Shown here piece after piece: positions 59,001 through 64,000 of a DNA stretch of 64,000 nucleotides. The notes under the pieces are model-generated. The model worked only from the letters and a program-made list of their open reading frames with translations. It had not been told where the DNA came from and did not search any database. The number at the start of each line of letters is the position of its first letter. Position 1 is the first letter of the stretch. The position numbers were made by a program, and so were the translations under genes. Origin of the DNA: Photobacterium galatheae (GTDB taxonomy: Bacteria; Pseudomonadota; Gammaproteobacteria; Enterobacterales; Vibrionaceae); NCBI RefSeq assembly GCF_000695255.1, contig NZ_JMIB01000021.1, forward strand, positions 1 to 64,000, given 5' to 3'.

Positions 59001-62000
59001 CAGCGGTTCAACTTCTAACTGACCACGATTCGCTTCAGGGATCCCGATCACCACTTCCGGTTGTCCGGCAAGCCGTGACAGCACAATGCCCCATGCGGAC
59101 AGAACCGTCATAAACAGTGAGATGTTGTGCTGTTTGCTGAACTGACGCAGCAATTCCGTCAGCTCCGTATCGATCATCACAGGGATCTGCGCACCGGCAA
59201 AGGATTGAACCTGCGGATGCGGTTTGTCAGTCGGCAACGTCAGGTGCGTCGGTGCGCCGTCGAGCGTGTCGCGCCAGAACAGCACCTGTTGCGCCAGTTT
59301 GTCCTGATTGGAATGCGTCTGTTGCCAGCTCGCGTAATCTACATACTGCAAATTCAGCGGCGGCAAAGACGGCATCAAAGGATTGTCCTGCTGCTGGCTG
59401 AATGCCCCATACAGCACACTCAGATCATGCAGCATATTCTTGGTTGACCAGCCATCAGACACAATATGGTGGCAAAGTAACAGGAACAGATGCCGATCGT
59501 CCGCTACTTGCCACAGATGCGCGCACACCACCGGGCCGGTAGCCAAATCAAACGGCTGAGCAATCACTTGACGGGCTTGTGCCATCGCCTCAGATTCACC
59601 CATTTCTTCGGCGCGCAGGTCATGCCATGTCAGTGGCATCGGTGAAACCGGCAGAATCTTCACCTCTGGCTGACCGTCTACCGCCACAAAAACACTGCGT
59701 AAGGCTTCGTGACGGTCATACAAAGCATCCAAACTTTGGCTAAATGCGACTTTGTCCAGATCACCAGTCAGTTCCAGCAGCAGCGGAATATGATAGGTTT
59801 CGCTGCTGCCTTCCAATTGATCCAGGAACCACAAGCGCTGCTGCGCATACGATAAGGGCAGCTTGCTTTCTCTGGCAACGGGCACAATCGGCTGTACACT
59901 TGCATCGGGAAGACTTTCAAGTTGCTCGGCCAGTGCATGCAGCACAGGCTTGGCGAACAATGCAGTCAACGGCAGTTTCCACCCGGCCTGTGCCATCCGG
60001 TTTGCCAGTTGTACGGCAAGGAGCGAATGGCCACCCAACGCGAAGAAATTATCCTGACGACCCACGGTATCAATTTGCAGAATGTCTTCCCACAAACGGG
60101 CCAACAACTGCTCTTTGTCCCCTTTCGGCGCTTCATAGGCCTGACGGATTCCAACCGCACTGTCCGGAGCCGGTAATGCACGCTTATCCAGCTTGCCGTT
60201 ATTGGTCAGCGGTAAAGTGTCGAGCAAGACATAAGATGCCGGAATCATGTAATCCGGCAAGCGATCGCCCAGAGCGTCACGGATCTGTGCAGCGAGCTGA
60301 TCTTGATCGGCATTCTGATCCGGGACAATCCAGGCAACCAGACGCTTCTCACCATCCGACGACTGCCATGCATCAACAGCCACGCTGGTCACCTGTTCAT
60401 GCGCCAGAATCGCGGCCTCCACTTCACCACATTCAATCCGGAAACCCCGGATTTTCACTTGCTGATCGTTTCGTCCCAGATATTCCAGCTCACCATTGGG
60501 TAAATAACGCGCCAAATCTCCGGAACGGTACAAGCGGCCACCCGGATGAAACGGATCATCCAGAAAACGCTCTGCATTGAGTTCAGGCCGATTCAGATAA
60601 CCGCGGGCAACCCCTTTTCCTCCCACATACATTTCACCCACAGCACCTAATGGCACAGGCTGTCCGTAAGGGTCAAGCAGATACAAGCGGAGGTCAGAAA
60701 TTCGATGACCGATTGGACTGCCACTGCTTTCAATATCCGCCGGGGACATGGCACGATAAGTCACATGCACCGTTGTTTCAGTAATCCCATACATGTTCAC
60801 CAGTTGCGTCAGTTCAGTCGGATTACGGGCATACCAGGGCGCCAGATCAGCCGGATTCAGCATCTCACCACCAAAAATGATGGTTCTCAGTTGGTGGGGT
60901 GTTTCATCCTGCGCCTGAATCAATGCCTTGAAAGCACTGGGGGTCTGATTCAGCACCGTCACGCCTGTCTGACAGATCAACTGATAAAAATCTGTCGCCG
61001 AACGAGCGGTTGCCTGCGGCACAATCACCAGTCGTCCGCCATGACGTAATGCACCCCAGATTTCCCAGACAGAAAAGTCGAACGCATAGGAATGGAACAG
61101 ACACCAGACATCCTCAGGACGGAAGTTAAACTCAGCCTCTGTCGCAAGGAACAGCCGATCGACCTGGCGATGTTCCACCATCACCCCTTTCGGCTTACCG
61201 GTTGAACCGGAGGTATAAATCACATAAGCCAGATGAGCTGGCATTAAACCCGCGACCTGAGGATTTTGACGATTCGATTCGCTCTGATGATTACGCTCAA
61301 TTGGCTGATCCAGATCGAACACAGGCACCGCCTGTTCACCAACAGCCGTTTGCCCGGCCCGATCGGCCAGGATCAGGACTGGCGCTGCATCCTGAAGAAT
61401 GTAATTCAGACGTTCACCGGAATAAGCAGGGTCTAAAGGCACATAAGCACCGCCTGCTTTGAGGATCGCAAGGATGGCAACCACGGTGTTCAGACTTCGC
61501 TCAGTGCACAATGCCACCAGACTGTCCGGGCCAACACCACGTGCAATCAGCGCATGAGCAAGCTGGTTCGCCTCAGCATTCAGTTGTTCATACGTCATGG
61601 TGTGTTCTTGGTACACCAGCGCAGCGGCCTTTGGTGTACGCGCCGCCTGTGCTTCAAACCGCTGGTGCAGACAGACTGGATGCTCATCTGTCTGCGCCGT
61701 GGCATTCCAGTGATTCACCAACAAATCAAATTCGTCATCGGGCAAAACCGACAACTCATAAGCCGGAAGATCCGGCGTATCTGCCAGTGCATTGACCAGT
61801 ACAGTCAGTGCCTGTTGCATATAACGACAAACGCGTGATGCCTCAATGGGCTCAATGACTTGCGCAGTCAGTGATAATGAATCCATGCCGTCATCAACAC
61901 AGAGGACAAACGGATAGTTCGTCCGCTCATTGGCAGTGACCAGCGTCACCCCATCCGGCAACGGCAGATTTTCACCTTCGTTATGGCGATAATTGAGCAA

Positions 62001-64000
62001 CGCACTGAATAGAGGTGCGCCCGCAGTCACACCACTGCAACTCTGTGCCAGCGCCAGAGACGCATGTTCATGGGCAAGCAAACCACTCAGACGCTGATGT
62101 GCCTGACGGACGGCTTCCTCAATACTCCGGCTGTCCAAATCCATACGTAAAGGCAATGTATTGATAAACAAGCCCATCGCACTTTCCGCACCTTCCCCGG
62201 CCTGCATTCGCCCGAGTAAGACCGTCCCGAATACAACGCTGTCCTGCCCGCTGGTTCTTGCCAGAACCTGAGCCCACGCCAGATGACACAGACTGGCCAG
62301 ACTAACTCCCAGTCGTTTCGCCTGAGAGCGCAGCGCCTGATTCAGTTCCGAAGATAATGCCAGTCGGGCTTCATTCGTTATCTGACCGTCGCCGTGGACA
62401 TTGTTCAGACCGAAAGGCAGCACAGGTTCTGAAATATCAGCCAGCATGTTCCGGAAAAAAGTCTTGTGCTCATCATTGCTTACACCCAGCCTTGCCTGCG
62501 CAACCGCATTTCTGAACGGCTGTGCCCGCCCAAGTCTTTCCCCCTGACCGACCATCAGTGCCCGGACTTCATCGACCATAAAGGCCAGTGTCGAATGGTC
62601 ACCAATCAGGTGATGCCACTGTTGCAACACACACCAGCTGCCATCCACATCTTCAGCAATCACGAAATGCAGCAAAGGCGCCTGCGTCAAATCCAGCCGG
62701 GTATGGTGTGGATCATAACGTGATTCCAGCTGTGTACTGATTGGCCCGTCAGCAGGATCTAACGTCAGCTCTGCAACCCGGAATTCAGCCTGACGCCAGA
62801 CCACCTGAACAGGCGATGCTGAACCGGAACCCACAAATGCAGTACGCAAAATGTCGTGACGGTTGACAACTTGCTGCATAGCGTTCAACCAGTCATCCAG
62901 ACGCGCACGGCTGTCGAAACGCAGCGTGGCAGACAACAAGTAAGGATCACCTTTTTGTGCCAGCAAATGGTGGAAAAAGATCCCTTCCTGTAAGGGCGAC
63001 AAGTCGTACATGTCCTGCACGTTGGCCACACCGCCCGGGACCGTCTGCACAATGGCATCAATCGCTGCCTGACTCAGTTCCACCAGCGGTAACATAGCCG
63101 GCGTAATCTGCGTACTGTCTGGTTGAATCAAGTTTTCAGGGACGATGACATCACGCTGTATGCACAACCTCTGTGCCAGTGCCGACAGGGTTGGTGCCGC
63201 AAACAGAGCCGGTAAATCCGTTGTCAGACCGGCACTTCTCAGCTTCGCCATCAGTTTGACAACCAGCAGGGAATGGCCACCTAATTCAAAGAAATTATCC
63301 TGCCGCCCAATCTGTTCAACCCCCAGCAATTCCTGCCAGATGTTTGCCAGCAGTTGCTCTGTTTCACCCTGCGGTGCCACATAGTCAGCCCGGCCATTTG
63401 CAGCCAGTTCCGGAGCCGGCAGCGCACGGCGATCCAGCTTGCCATTCGGGGATAAAGGCAGCGCTTCTAAATGCACAAAAGCCGTCGGGATCATATATCC
63501 GGGCAAACGCTCTGCCAGAAAGTGGCCGAGTTCTGCGGATAAAACCGACCAATCACTGTTCACTTGCGAGTTCTCAGACGAGTTCTCGGATGAGTTCTCT
63601 TGCCCGTCCGCTTTCGAAACCACCCAGGCGACCAGTCGTTTTCCTCCGCTCTGATCATCCAGAGCATCCACAACCACATCGCCAACTGCAGGATGAGCAC
63701 TCAGTTGTGCTTCAATTTCTCCCAGCTCAATGCGGAAGCCCCGTATTTTGACCTGATGATCATTGCGCCCAAGGTATTCCAGACTGCCATCGTCAAGATA
63801 CCGAACCAGATCCCCCGTCCGGTACATCCGGCCCCCCGGATGAAACGGGTCATCCAGGAATCGCTCGGTAGTCAGCTCAGGTTGATTCAGATAGCCCCGC
63901 GCCACCTGAACACCACCGACATACAGTTCACCAATACCCCCCAATGGCACCGGTTGTCTGTATTCATCCAGCAGGTAAATTCGTGTATTTGAAATTGGGC
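46224..64000 (-). CDS. giant nonribosomal peptide synthetase, N-terminus beyond the window
   Basis: One uninterrupted frame of about 5,925 codons, open at the right edge; the first visible residues (PISNTRIYLLDE) lie inside an adenylation domain. Order of domains: A1 (part)-T1, C/E1-A2-T2, C1-A3-T3, C/E2-A4-T4, C2-A5-T5, C/E3-A6-T6, thioesterase. All six carrier domains keep the LGGHS phosphopantetheine serine. The enzyme builds a peptide on thioester-bound intermediates in the cytoplasm and releases it through the terminal TE. No separate epimerisation domain is present. GC content is visibly higher than in the flanking genes, which fits acquisition, though NRPS genes are often GC-rich. Starter module, any acyl-transfer C domain, MbtH or exporter genes would lie to the right. 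Confidence 0.97.
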   Translation of the reverse strand, partial: PISNTRIYLLDEYRQPVPLGGIGELYVGGVQVARGYLNQPELTTERFLDDPFHPGGRMYRTGDLVRYLDDGSLEYLGRNDHQVKIRGFRIELGEIEAQLSAHPAVGDVVVDALDDQSGGKRLVAWVVSKADGQENSSENSSENSQVNSDWSVLSAELGHFLAERLPGYMIPTAFVHLEALPLSPNGKLDRRALPAPELAANGRADYVAPQGETEQLLANIWQELLGVEQIGRQDNFFELGGHSLLVVKLMAKLRSAGLTTDLPALFAAPTLSALAQRLCIQRDVIVPENLIQPDSTQITPAMLPLVELSQAAIDAIVQTVPGGVANVQDMYDLSPLQEGIFFHHLLAQKGDPYLLSATLRFDSRARLDDWLNAMQQVVNRHDILRTAFVGSGSASPVQVVWRQAEFRVAELTLDPADGPISTQLESRYDPHHTRLDLTQAPLLHFVIAEDVDGSWCVLQQWHHLIGDHSTLAFMVDEVRALMVGQGERLGRAQPFRNAVAQARLGVSNDEHKTFFRNMLADISEPVLPFGLNNVHGDGQITNEARLALSSELNQALRSQAKRLGVSLASLCHLAWAQVLARTSGQDSVVFGTVLLGRMQAGEGAESAMGLFINTLPLRMDLDSRSIEEAVRQAHQRLSGLLAHEHASLALAQSCSGVTAGAPLFSALLNYRHNEGENLPLPDGVTLVTANERTNYPFVLCVDDGMDSLSLTAQVIEPIEASRVCRYMQQALTVLVNALADTPDLPAYELSVLPDDEFDLLVNHWNATAQTDEHPVCLHQRFEAQAARTPKAAALVYQEHTMTYEQLNAEANQLAHALIARGVGPDSLVALCTERSLNTVVAILAILKAGGAYVPLDPAYSGERLNYILQDAAPVLILADRAGQTAVGEQAVPVFDLDQPIERNHQSESNRQNPQVAGLMPAHLAYVIYTSGSTGKPKGVMVEHRQVDRLFLATEAEFNFRPEDVWCLFHSYAFDFSVWEIWGALRHGGRLVIVPQATARSATDFYQLICQTGVTVLNQTPSAFKALIQAQDETPHQLRTIIFGGEMLNPADLAPWYARNPTELTQLVNMYGITETTVHVTYRAMSPADIESSGSPIGHRISDLRLYLLDPYGQPVPLGAVGEMYVGGKGVARGYLNRPELNAERFLDDPFHPGGRLYRSGDLARYLPNGELEYLGRNDQQVKIRGFRIECGEVEAAILAHEQVTSVAVDAWQSSDGEKRLVAWIVPDQNADQDQLAAQIRDALGDRLPDYMIPASYVLLDTLPLTNNGKLDKRALPAPDSAVGIRQAYEAPKGDKEQLLARLWEDILQIDTVGRQDNFFALGGHSLLAVQLANRMAQAGWKLPLTALFAKPVLHALAEQLESLPDASVQPIVPVARESKLPLSYAQQRLWFLDQLEGSSETYHIPLLLELTGDLDKVAFSQSLDALYDRHEALRSVFVAVDGQPEVKILPVSPMPLTWHDLRAEEMGESEAMAQARQVIAQPFDLATGPVVCAHLWQVADDRHLFLLLCHHIVSDGWSTKNMLHDLSVLYGAFSQQQDNPLMPSLPPLNLQYVDYASWQQTHSNQDKLAQQVLFWRDTLDGAPTHLTLPTDKPHPQVQSFAGAQIPVMIDTELTELLRQFSKQHNISLFMTVLSAWGIVLSRLAGQPEVVIGIPEANRGQLEVEPLVGFFVSTLALRLDLRDDPTVADLLARVKAVVLAARENSDLPFEQVVEAINPARQLDRTPLFQVMLAWQDGSVRDIRIPGLQVNEADLTHEIARYELTLDLAEQGDQIKGMLNYATALFDASTVERFGGYLREVLQAMVSDAAQPASRLNLMPDTERMWLLAGLNQTERQYPVDVTVQQLFEAQVARSPEAIALVCDDEQLTYAQLNAAANQLAHLLMARGVGPDSRVAICAERSLAMVVALYGTLKAGGAYVPLDPAYPGERLQYILEDSDPVLLLADAAGRQALGGHSVPVLALDEALPSDLSHQNPLPQSQASHLAYVIYTSGSTGKPKGAMNEHRAIVNRLIWMQDTYGLTAEDTVLQKTPFGFDVSVWEFFWPLMYGARLVMARPEGHKDPDYLSRVISRDNVTTLHFVPSMLQSFLAYEGASARCQQVVRVMCSGEALPAHLVTEFYRQMPHAELHNLYGPTEAAIDVTAWHCTREPELVTVPIGRPVANTRIYLLDEHGQPVPQGAAGELYIAGVQVARGYLNRPELTAERFLADPFHAGERMYRTGDLARYLPDGNIDYLGRNDQQVKIRGFRIECGEIEAVLSVCPAVREVVVDARADSRGDKQLVAWVVSEANSELVSSDLRDFLTGRLPDYMVPTAWVAVNRLPLSPNGKLDRRALPDPQETPQERAAYEAPLGQQEMLLADIWADVLGVECIGRQDNFFELGGHSLLVVKLLATLRRHGLVAEMKALFSAPTLASQAAALEALHDVQVPDNLITPETTAITPALLPLVSLTQPDIEQVVAMVPGGVSNVQDIYGLSPLQAGILFHHRLNETGDTYLLSAMLRFERRDSLDAWLNAMQQVVDRHDILRTAFLSTGLSESVQVVWRKANLNIDFLQLDADPDSEHGSEQSAIAAQLADRFDASQNRMDLTRAPLMQFAVAEDVDGSWCLLQQWHHLIGDHSTLAFMMEEVKAILSGRVDTLPPAQPFRHAVAQARFGIRENDHTEFFREMLSDIDEPTLPFGLSDVQGGGRQIHEASLKLSTELNQNLRQQARRLGVSLASLCHLAWAQVLARITGQDAVVFGTVLLGRMQAGEGAEQAMGLFINTLPLRLDINQAAVETAVLEAHQRLSGLLQHEQASLAEAQRCSGIIPGMPLFSALLNYRHNDGEDLALPEGVTLLNVDDRTNYPFVMSVEDGGDSLGLTAQISQPIEAERICGYMIQALTSLAHALTQTPELPVSQLDVMPPSELRLLLETLNQTPVTGSDLACLTQRFEDQVAQSPEAVALVCGEQSLTYAQLNAKANRLAHVLIEHGVQPESRVALCAERSLDLIVGLLGILKAGGAYVPLDPAYSGERLQYILEDAAPVLLLADDKGRAALGDVDLPQLALDQELEQAFEGDNRNPQVAGLTPASLAYVIYTSGSTGKPKGVMVEHRQVDRLFSATDAEFGFHADDVWCLFHSFAFDFSVWEIWGALRHGGRLVVVPQATARSARDFYQFICWNGVTVLNQTPSAFKALIQAQDETPHQLRTIVFGGEMLNPADLAPWYARNPAERTQLVNMYGITETTVHVTYRAMSPVDVKSSGSPIGRRISDLRLYLLDPHGQPVPQGAVGELYVGGEGVARGYLNRPELNAERFLDDPFHPGGRLYRSGDLARYLPNGELDYLGRNDHQVKIRGFRIECGEVEAAILAHEAVTNVTVDAWEASDGDKRLVAWIVPGPQAEQELLAGQLRQFLADRLPEYMVPSAYLWLEALPLTTNGKLDKRALPAPESAAGIREAYESPKGERETLLATLWESLLGIERVGRQDNFFDLGGHSLLAVQLANRVEQAGWKLSLAALFAAPVLHALAEQLHREEDIHQLPIVPVSREGALPLSFAQQRLWFLSQMEGNSETYHIPLALDLTGELDLDAFRQSLDALYDRHESLRSVFVTQDDQPQVRILPSEPMPFTWHDLRTEMRGRKQALRHIRQVMAAPFDLENGPLVHAHLWQVTDHECLFLLVCHHIVSDGWSSKILLRELSELYGAFRQHQTNPLPPLTLQYADYAHWQREHLSQERLDAQASFWRDTLGDAPAQLTLPTDRPRPPVQSFAGAEVLVVIDAALTRSLRQLSQQQGTSLFMTVLSAWGIVLSRLAGQQEVVIGMPDANRGRLEIEPLVGFFVSTLALHLDLRDDPALSTLLSRVRQSVLAAREHSDLPFEQVVEVINPPRQLDRTPLFQVMLSWQDGSVRDISLPGLTVADAGLAYDIAKFDLTLELRETDDQITGVLNYATALFDAGTANRFSAYLQAVLQTMVADITIPVSRVDLLPEAERTQLLDDMNQTGRAYPKHHAVHHLFEAQVSRSPQSLAVVCGDEVLSYGQLDSRANRLAHALIARGVGSETRVAVCAARKPDMIVALLAVLKAGGAYVPLDPAYPGDRLRYILSDCDPVLLLADSVGCKAIGAKTLSDIDVPVLALDKPLSTPESAGAPVVEVRSEHLAYVVYTSGSTGQPKGVMVEHGQLLNLIQWHEEATGLQAREKTTCMAGIGFDACVWEIWPTLSLGASLLLPPSQVAGDSDALLQWWQHSGAQVSFMVTPLAEVALANGTIPASLRQLLIGGDSLRRWPLDVPQGLTVVNNYGPTETTVVATSAPLALDAAVPSIGRPISNTRIYLLDEAGLPVPRGAVGELYIGGVQVARGYLNQPELTAERFLADPFYPGGRMYRSGDLVRYLADGSLEYLGRNDQQVKIRGFRIELGEIETQLGAHPALRDVAVDALPGSHGEKRLIAWIVPKTLQEDGEHKEGKTTSDQEQLTADVRQFLSARLPDYMIPAAFVCMQALPISPNGKLDRRALPVPDADAGRVYEAPQGETEHLLAELWSEVLGVEGIGRHDNFFELGGHSLLVVKLMAALRRHGLSAGVNTLFSSPTLAALASALGTQHEIQVPENLITAETTQITPALLPLTNLNQQEIDQVISTVPGGVGNVQDIYGLSPLQEGILFHHLLSEQGDTYLLSAMLQFDSRARLDAWLSAMQRVVDRHDILRSAFLSQGLSEPVQVVWRKASLPVRELELNPAEGPVADQLFARFDPRHSRLDLTQAPLLNLVIAQDEQGQWLMLQQWHHMIGDHSTSALIESEVAAILAGKAETLAIAPPYRNVIAQTRLGMSQEAHEAFFRDMLADIEEPVLPFELSNVRGDGKAVTTAHCAVPAELNASLREQARHLGVSLASLCHLAWAQVLSRVTDKEAVVFGTVLLGRMQAGEGAEQAMGLFINTLPLRLDIKDQNVVTAVRQAHQRLSGLLLHEHAPLALAQRCSGMAAGAPLFSALLNYRHNMEGELVLPEGVSLLSAEERTNYPFVMSVEDGGDTLGLTAQISQPIEAERICGYMIQALTSLSHALADTPAVPVNALEILPEAEYRLQLDIWNQTVTDYPAEDCVHTVFEQQVRRRPDAIAVIEGKQKVSYAELNTMANQLAHTLIERGVQPGDRVALKLGRSLSLVIAQIAILKTGAMFVPVDSKLPETRQAWILSDSGARLIIADKPGNDALPYVLPEDRSQRCDNPDLMLESTIAAYLMYTSGSTGQPKGVMVPHQGITRLVIRNGYAEFDASERIAFSSNPAFDASTMEVWAPLLNGGQMVVIPQDVIMDAKLLAQSLKEHEITTLFLTTALFNQYVHLIGESLSQLRHLISGGEKEEPSAYDCLLKYQGPVKAIHAYGPTEASAYATTAQIERVDGRERLPIGKPIGNTRAYVLNPRGEVVPRGAIGELYVGGVGVALGYLNRPELTAERFLPDPFHRGGMMYRTGDLVRYLPDGNLEYQGRNDGQVKIRGFRIEMGEIEAQLHSHPAIRDALVDLRTLGADQRLVAWLTPSDGMALPESSELRKYLADRLPSYMLPSAYVGLDKLPLTPNGKVDRRALPKPEGLIGVSDDYVAPRSDTEVMLAHMWGELLGIEQIGRHDHFFELGGHSLLVVRQVSMAKQHGLDIPVQAVFDYPVLADLAEHLDQHPGANVVQTALPARRGGSRLPLFFMPTGFGDHSYVYEFAKSLDADYPVYAVPWPDMSEQRPETMTMMAKSCIEMIRQVQPSGPYHLFGYSSGGVLAYQIADLLQSEGEEVAFLGLLDTMRPQQAMASMTHLFMSWLEGEYPELDMVLMDRLRAMPLEEVLKTLHEMRIRTLLEDPQQELSLWERRQHFAKLVEETTIRPSDLQLHLLKAKEEMPPIRSQELAEYWTRIQPTGYSREDDSALGWEQYLPVESLTVTLVDGDHASMMSDAGNRRQLGEHLNVLLQEISAEDDSVR
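47090..50275 (-). other. NRPS module 6: dual C/E3, A6 (unassigned), T6
   Basis: C/E3 has NVQDIYGLSPLQEG, HHLLSEQGD and HHMIGDH, so the preceding Leu is predicted D. A6 is of a different lineage from A2-A5: the A2-region reads KTGAMFVPVDSKLPE instead of KAGGAYVPLDPAY. Its pocket reads D-A-M-F-I-G-A-A-Y-(K), which I cannot match; hydrophobic or aromatic is a guess. T6 keeps LGGHS (near 47225). Confidence 0.75.
50280..53440 (-). other. NRPS module 5: C2 (LCL type), A5 (probably Leu), T5
   Basis: C2 opens LPLSFAQQRLWFLSQ with HHIVSDG (LCL). A5 pocket D-A-W-M-L-G-N-V-V-(K) differs by one residue from the known leucine code D-A-W-F-L-G-N-V-V-K, so leucine is likely. T5 keeps LGGHS (near 50415). 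Confidence 0.78.
53450..56715 (-). other. NRPS module 4: dual C/E2, A4 (Thr), T4
   Basis: C/E2 has NVQDIYGLSPLQAG and HHRLNETGD, close to the dual-domain signature (Arg at the third place), then HHLIGDH, so Ser is predicted to be D. A4 pocket D-F-W-N-V-G-M-V-H-(K) is again threonine. A4 is almost identical in protein to A2 but differs at many synonymous positions. Confidence 0.85.
54177..54184 (-). other. KOPS octamer pointing left towards dif
   Basis: CCCTTCCC on the + strand (GGGAAGGG on the - strand), inside NRPS module 4; polarity as expected right of dif. Confidence 0.5.
56720..59865 (-). other. NRPS module 3: C1 (LCL type), A3 (Ser), T3
   Basis: C1 opens with LPLSYAQQRLWFLDQ and has HHIVSDG, the ordinary LCL type, so the upstream Thr stays L. 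A3 pocket residues are D-V-W-H-M-S-L-I-D-(K), a serine code variant. T3 keeps LGGHS (near 56865). A perfect matS site is embedded in A3. Confidence 0.85.
57778..57790. other. matS site 4 (MatP binding)
   Basis: GTGACGTTGTCAC, perfect match to the matS consensus, inside the A3 region of the NRPS gene. It is about 40 kb from the nearest other site, a spacing typical of Ter. Confidence 0.82.
59890..63040 (-). other. NRPS module 2: dual C/E1, A2 (Thr), T2
   Basis: C/E1 starts with NVQDMYDLSPLQEG and carries HHLLAQKGD, the extended histidine signature of dual condensation/epimerisation domains, then the catalytic HHLIGDH. A2 pocket residues, read by aligning core motifs A4-A5 to GrsA, are D-F-W-N-I-G-M-V-H plus the invariant K, the established threonine code. 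T2 keeps LGGHS (near 60030). Confidence 0.85.
63160..64000 (-). other. NRPS module 1 (partial): A1 C-terminal part and T1
   Basis: Only motifs A8-A10 of the adenylation domain are in view (RTGDLVRYL, QVKIRGFRIELGEIE, PNGKLDRRALP), so the substrate pocket is not visible. T1 keeps FFELGGHSLL near 63280. Because a dual C/E domain follows, its amino acid is predicted to end up D. A serine-asparagine-rich insert encoded by a 12-bp tandem repeat lies before the A10 region. Confidence 0.85.
63568..63603 (-). repeat. 12-bp tandem repeat (3 units) in the A1 domain
   Basis: On the + strand GAGTTCTCAGAC, GAGTTCTCGGAT and GAGTTCTCTTGC follow directly; the first eight bases are identical. On the coding strand they give an ENSSENSSEN stretch in a surface linker of A1. 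Length changes in multiples of 12 would keep frame. Confidence 0.8.

Noticed and set aside
59744..60580. Long + strand frames opposite the NRPS gene (for example 59744-60580 and 50309-51112, over 260 codons each)
   Set aside because: They lie antisense to conserved NRPS domains, recur at equivalent places of each module, and have low-complexity Pro/Arg/His-rich products. They are shadows of the GC-rich coding strand.
61923..61946. GTGAC-N4-GTCAC in the NRPS gene (61937 area) as a fifth matS
   Set aside because: The spacer is four bases instead of three, so the arms are out of register.
1..64000. CRISPR arrays, tRNA or rRNA genes
   Set aside because: No regularly spaced direct repeats and no cloverleaf-like or rRNA sequence were recognised on reading through; a dedicated scan could still find a missed tRNA.

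Overview
The window reads as the replication-terminus region of the main chromosome of a marine gammaproteobacterium of the family Vibrionaceae. The evidence is the gene set and order (fabA, a Lon-type protease, matP, a DUF3634 gene, vpsS/nosP, ccoNOQP, fixH-ccoI-ccoS, fnr, uspE, ttcA, potABCD with a second potD). I recall a very similar order around dif1 and the CTX-phage attachment region of Vibrio cholerae chromosome I. The large peptide synthetase at the right end makes a Photobacterium-like organism my best guess, but the sequence alone does not settle the genus.

Left block (1-7735): fabA with a FabR-like operator, a Lon-like protease, matP, DUF3634, a receiver-only response regulator, then a 914-residue superfamily 1 helicase followed by a two-helix membrane protein and the debris of an ISNCY-type insertion sequence. 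At 7736-7763 lies a 28-bp site whose arms and spacing match dif, the XerCD chromosome-dimer resolution site. Two independent signals agree. The FtsK-guiding octamer GGGNAGGG occurs once left of it on the + strand and five times right of it on the - strand, always pointing at 7736. Four perfect matS sites (2063, 16983, 17692, 57778), the targets of MatP, are also present.

Middle block (7998-46081): a nitric-oxide/biofilm signalling pair (vpsS-nosP), the cbb3 oxidase operon and its assembly genes, fnr and uspE, ttcA, an M32 carboxypeptidase, an envelope gene cluster, the spermidine/putrescine importer potABC with two potD genes, cobB, a beta-barrel outer-membrane protein, a MltD-like transglycosylase, an rsgA paralogue behind a structured leader, a BCCT transporter, a MviM-like oxidoreductase, a Cys-rich/DUF411 pair and several family-only proteins. 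Intrinsic terminators mark most unit ends. Two short genes fall below usual gene-finder limits: ccoQ (58 residues) and a 36-residue membrane peptide at 37118-37228. A possible 16-residue leader peptide precedes rsgA.

Right block (46224-64000): a single reading frame on the - strand, still open at the right edge, encodes a giant nonribosomal peptide synthetase of at least 5,900 residues. In biosynthetic order it reads (A1)-T, C/E-A2-T, C-A3-T, C/E-A4-T, C-A5-T, C/E-A6-T-TE. By my reading of the specificity pockets it activates unknown, Thr, Ser, Thr, probably Leu, and an unassigned last residue. Three condensation domains carry the signature of dual condensation/epimerisation domains. The predicted product ends in D-X, L-Thr, D-Ser, L-Thr, D-Leu, X and is released by one thioesterase, which suggests a cyclic (lipo)depsipeptide. 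This is the most interesting system in the window; its first modules and any accessory genes lie beyond the right edge.
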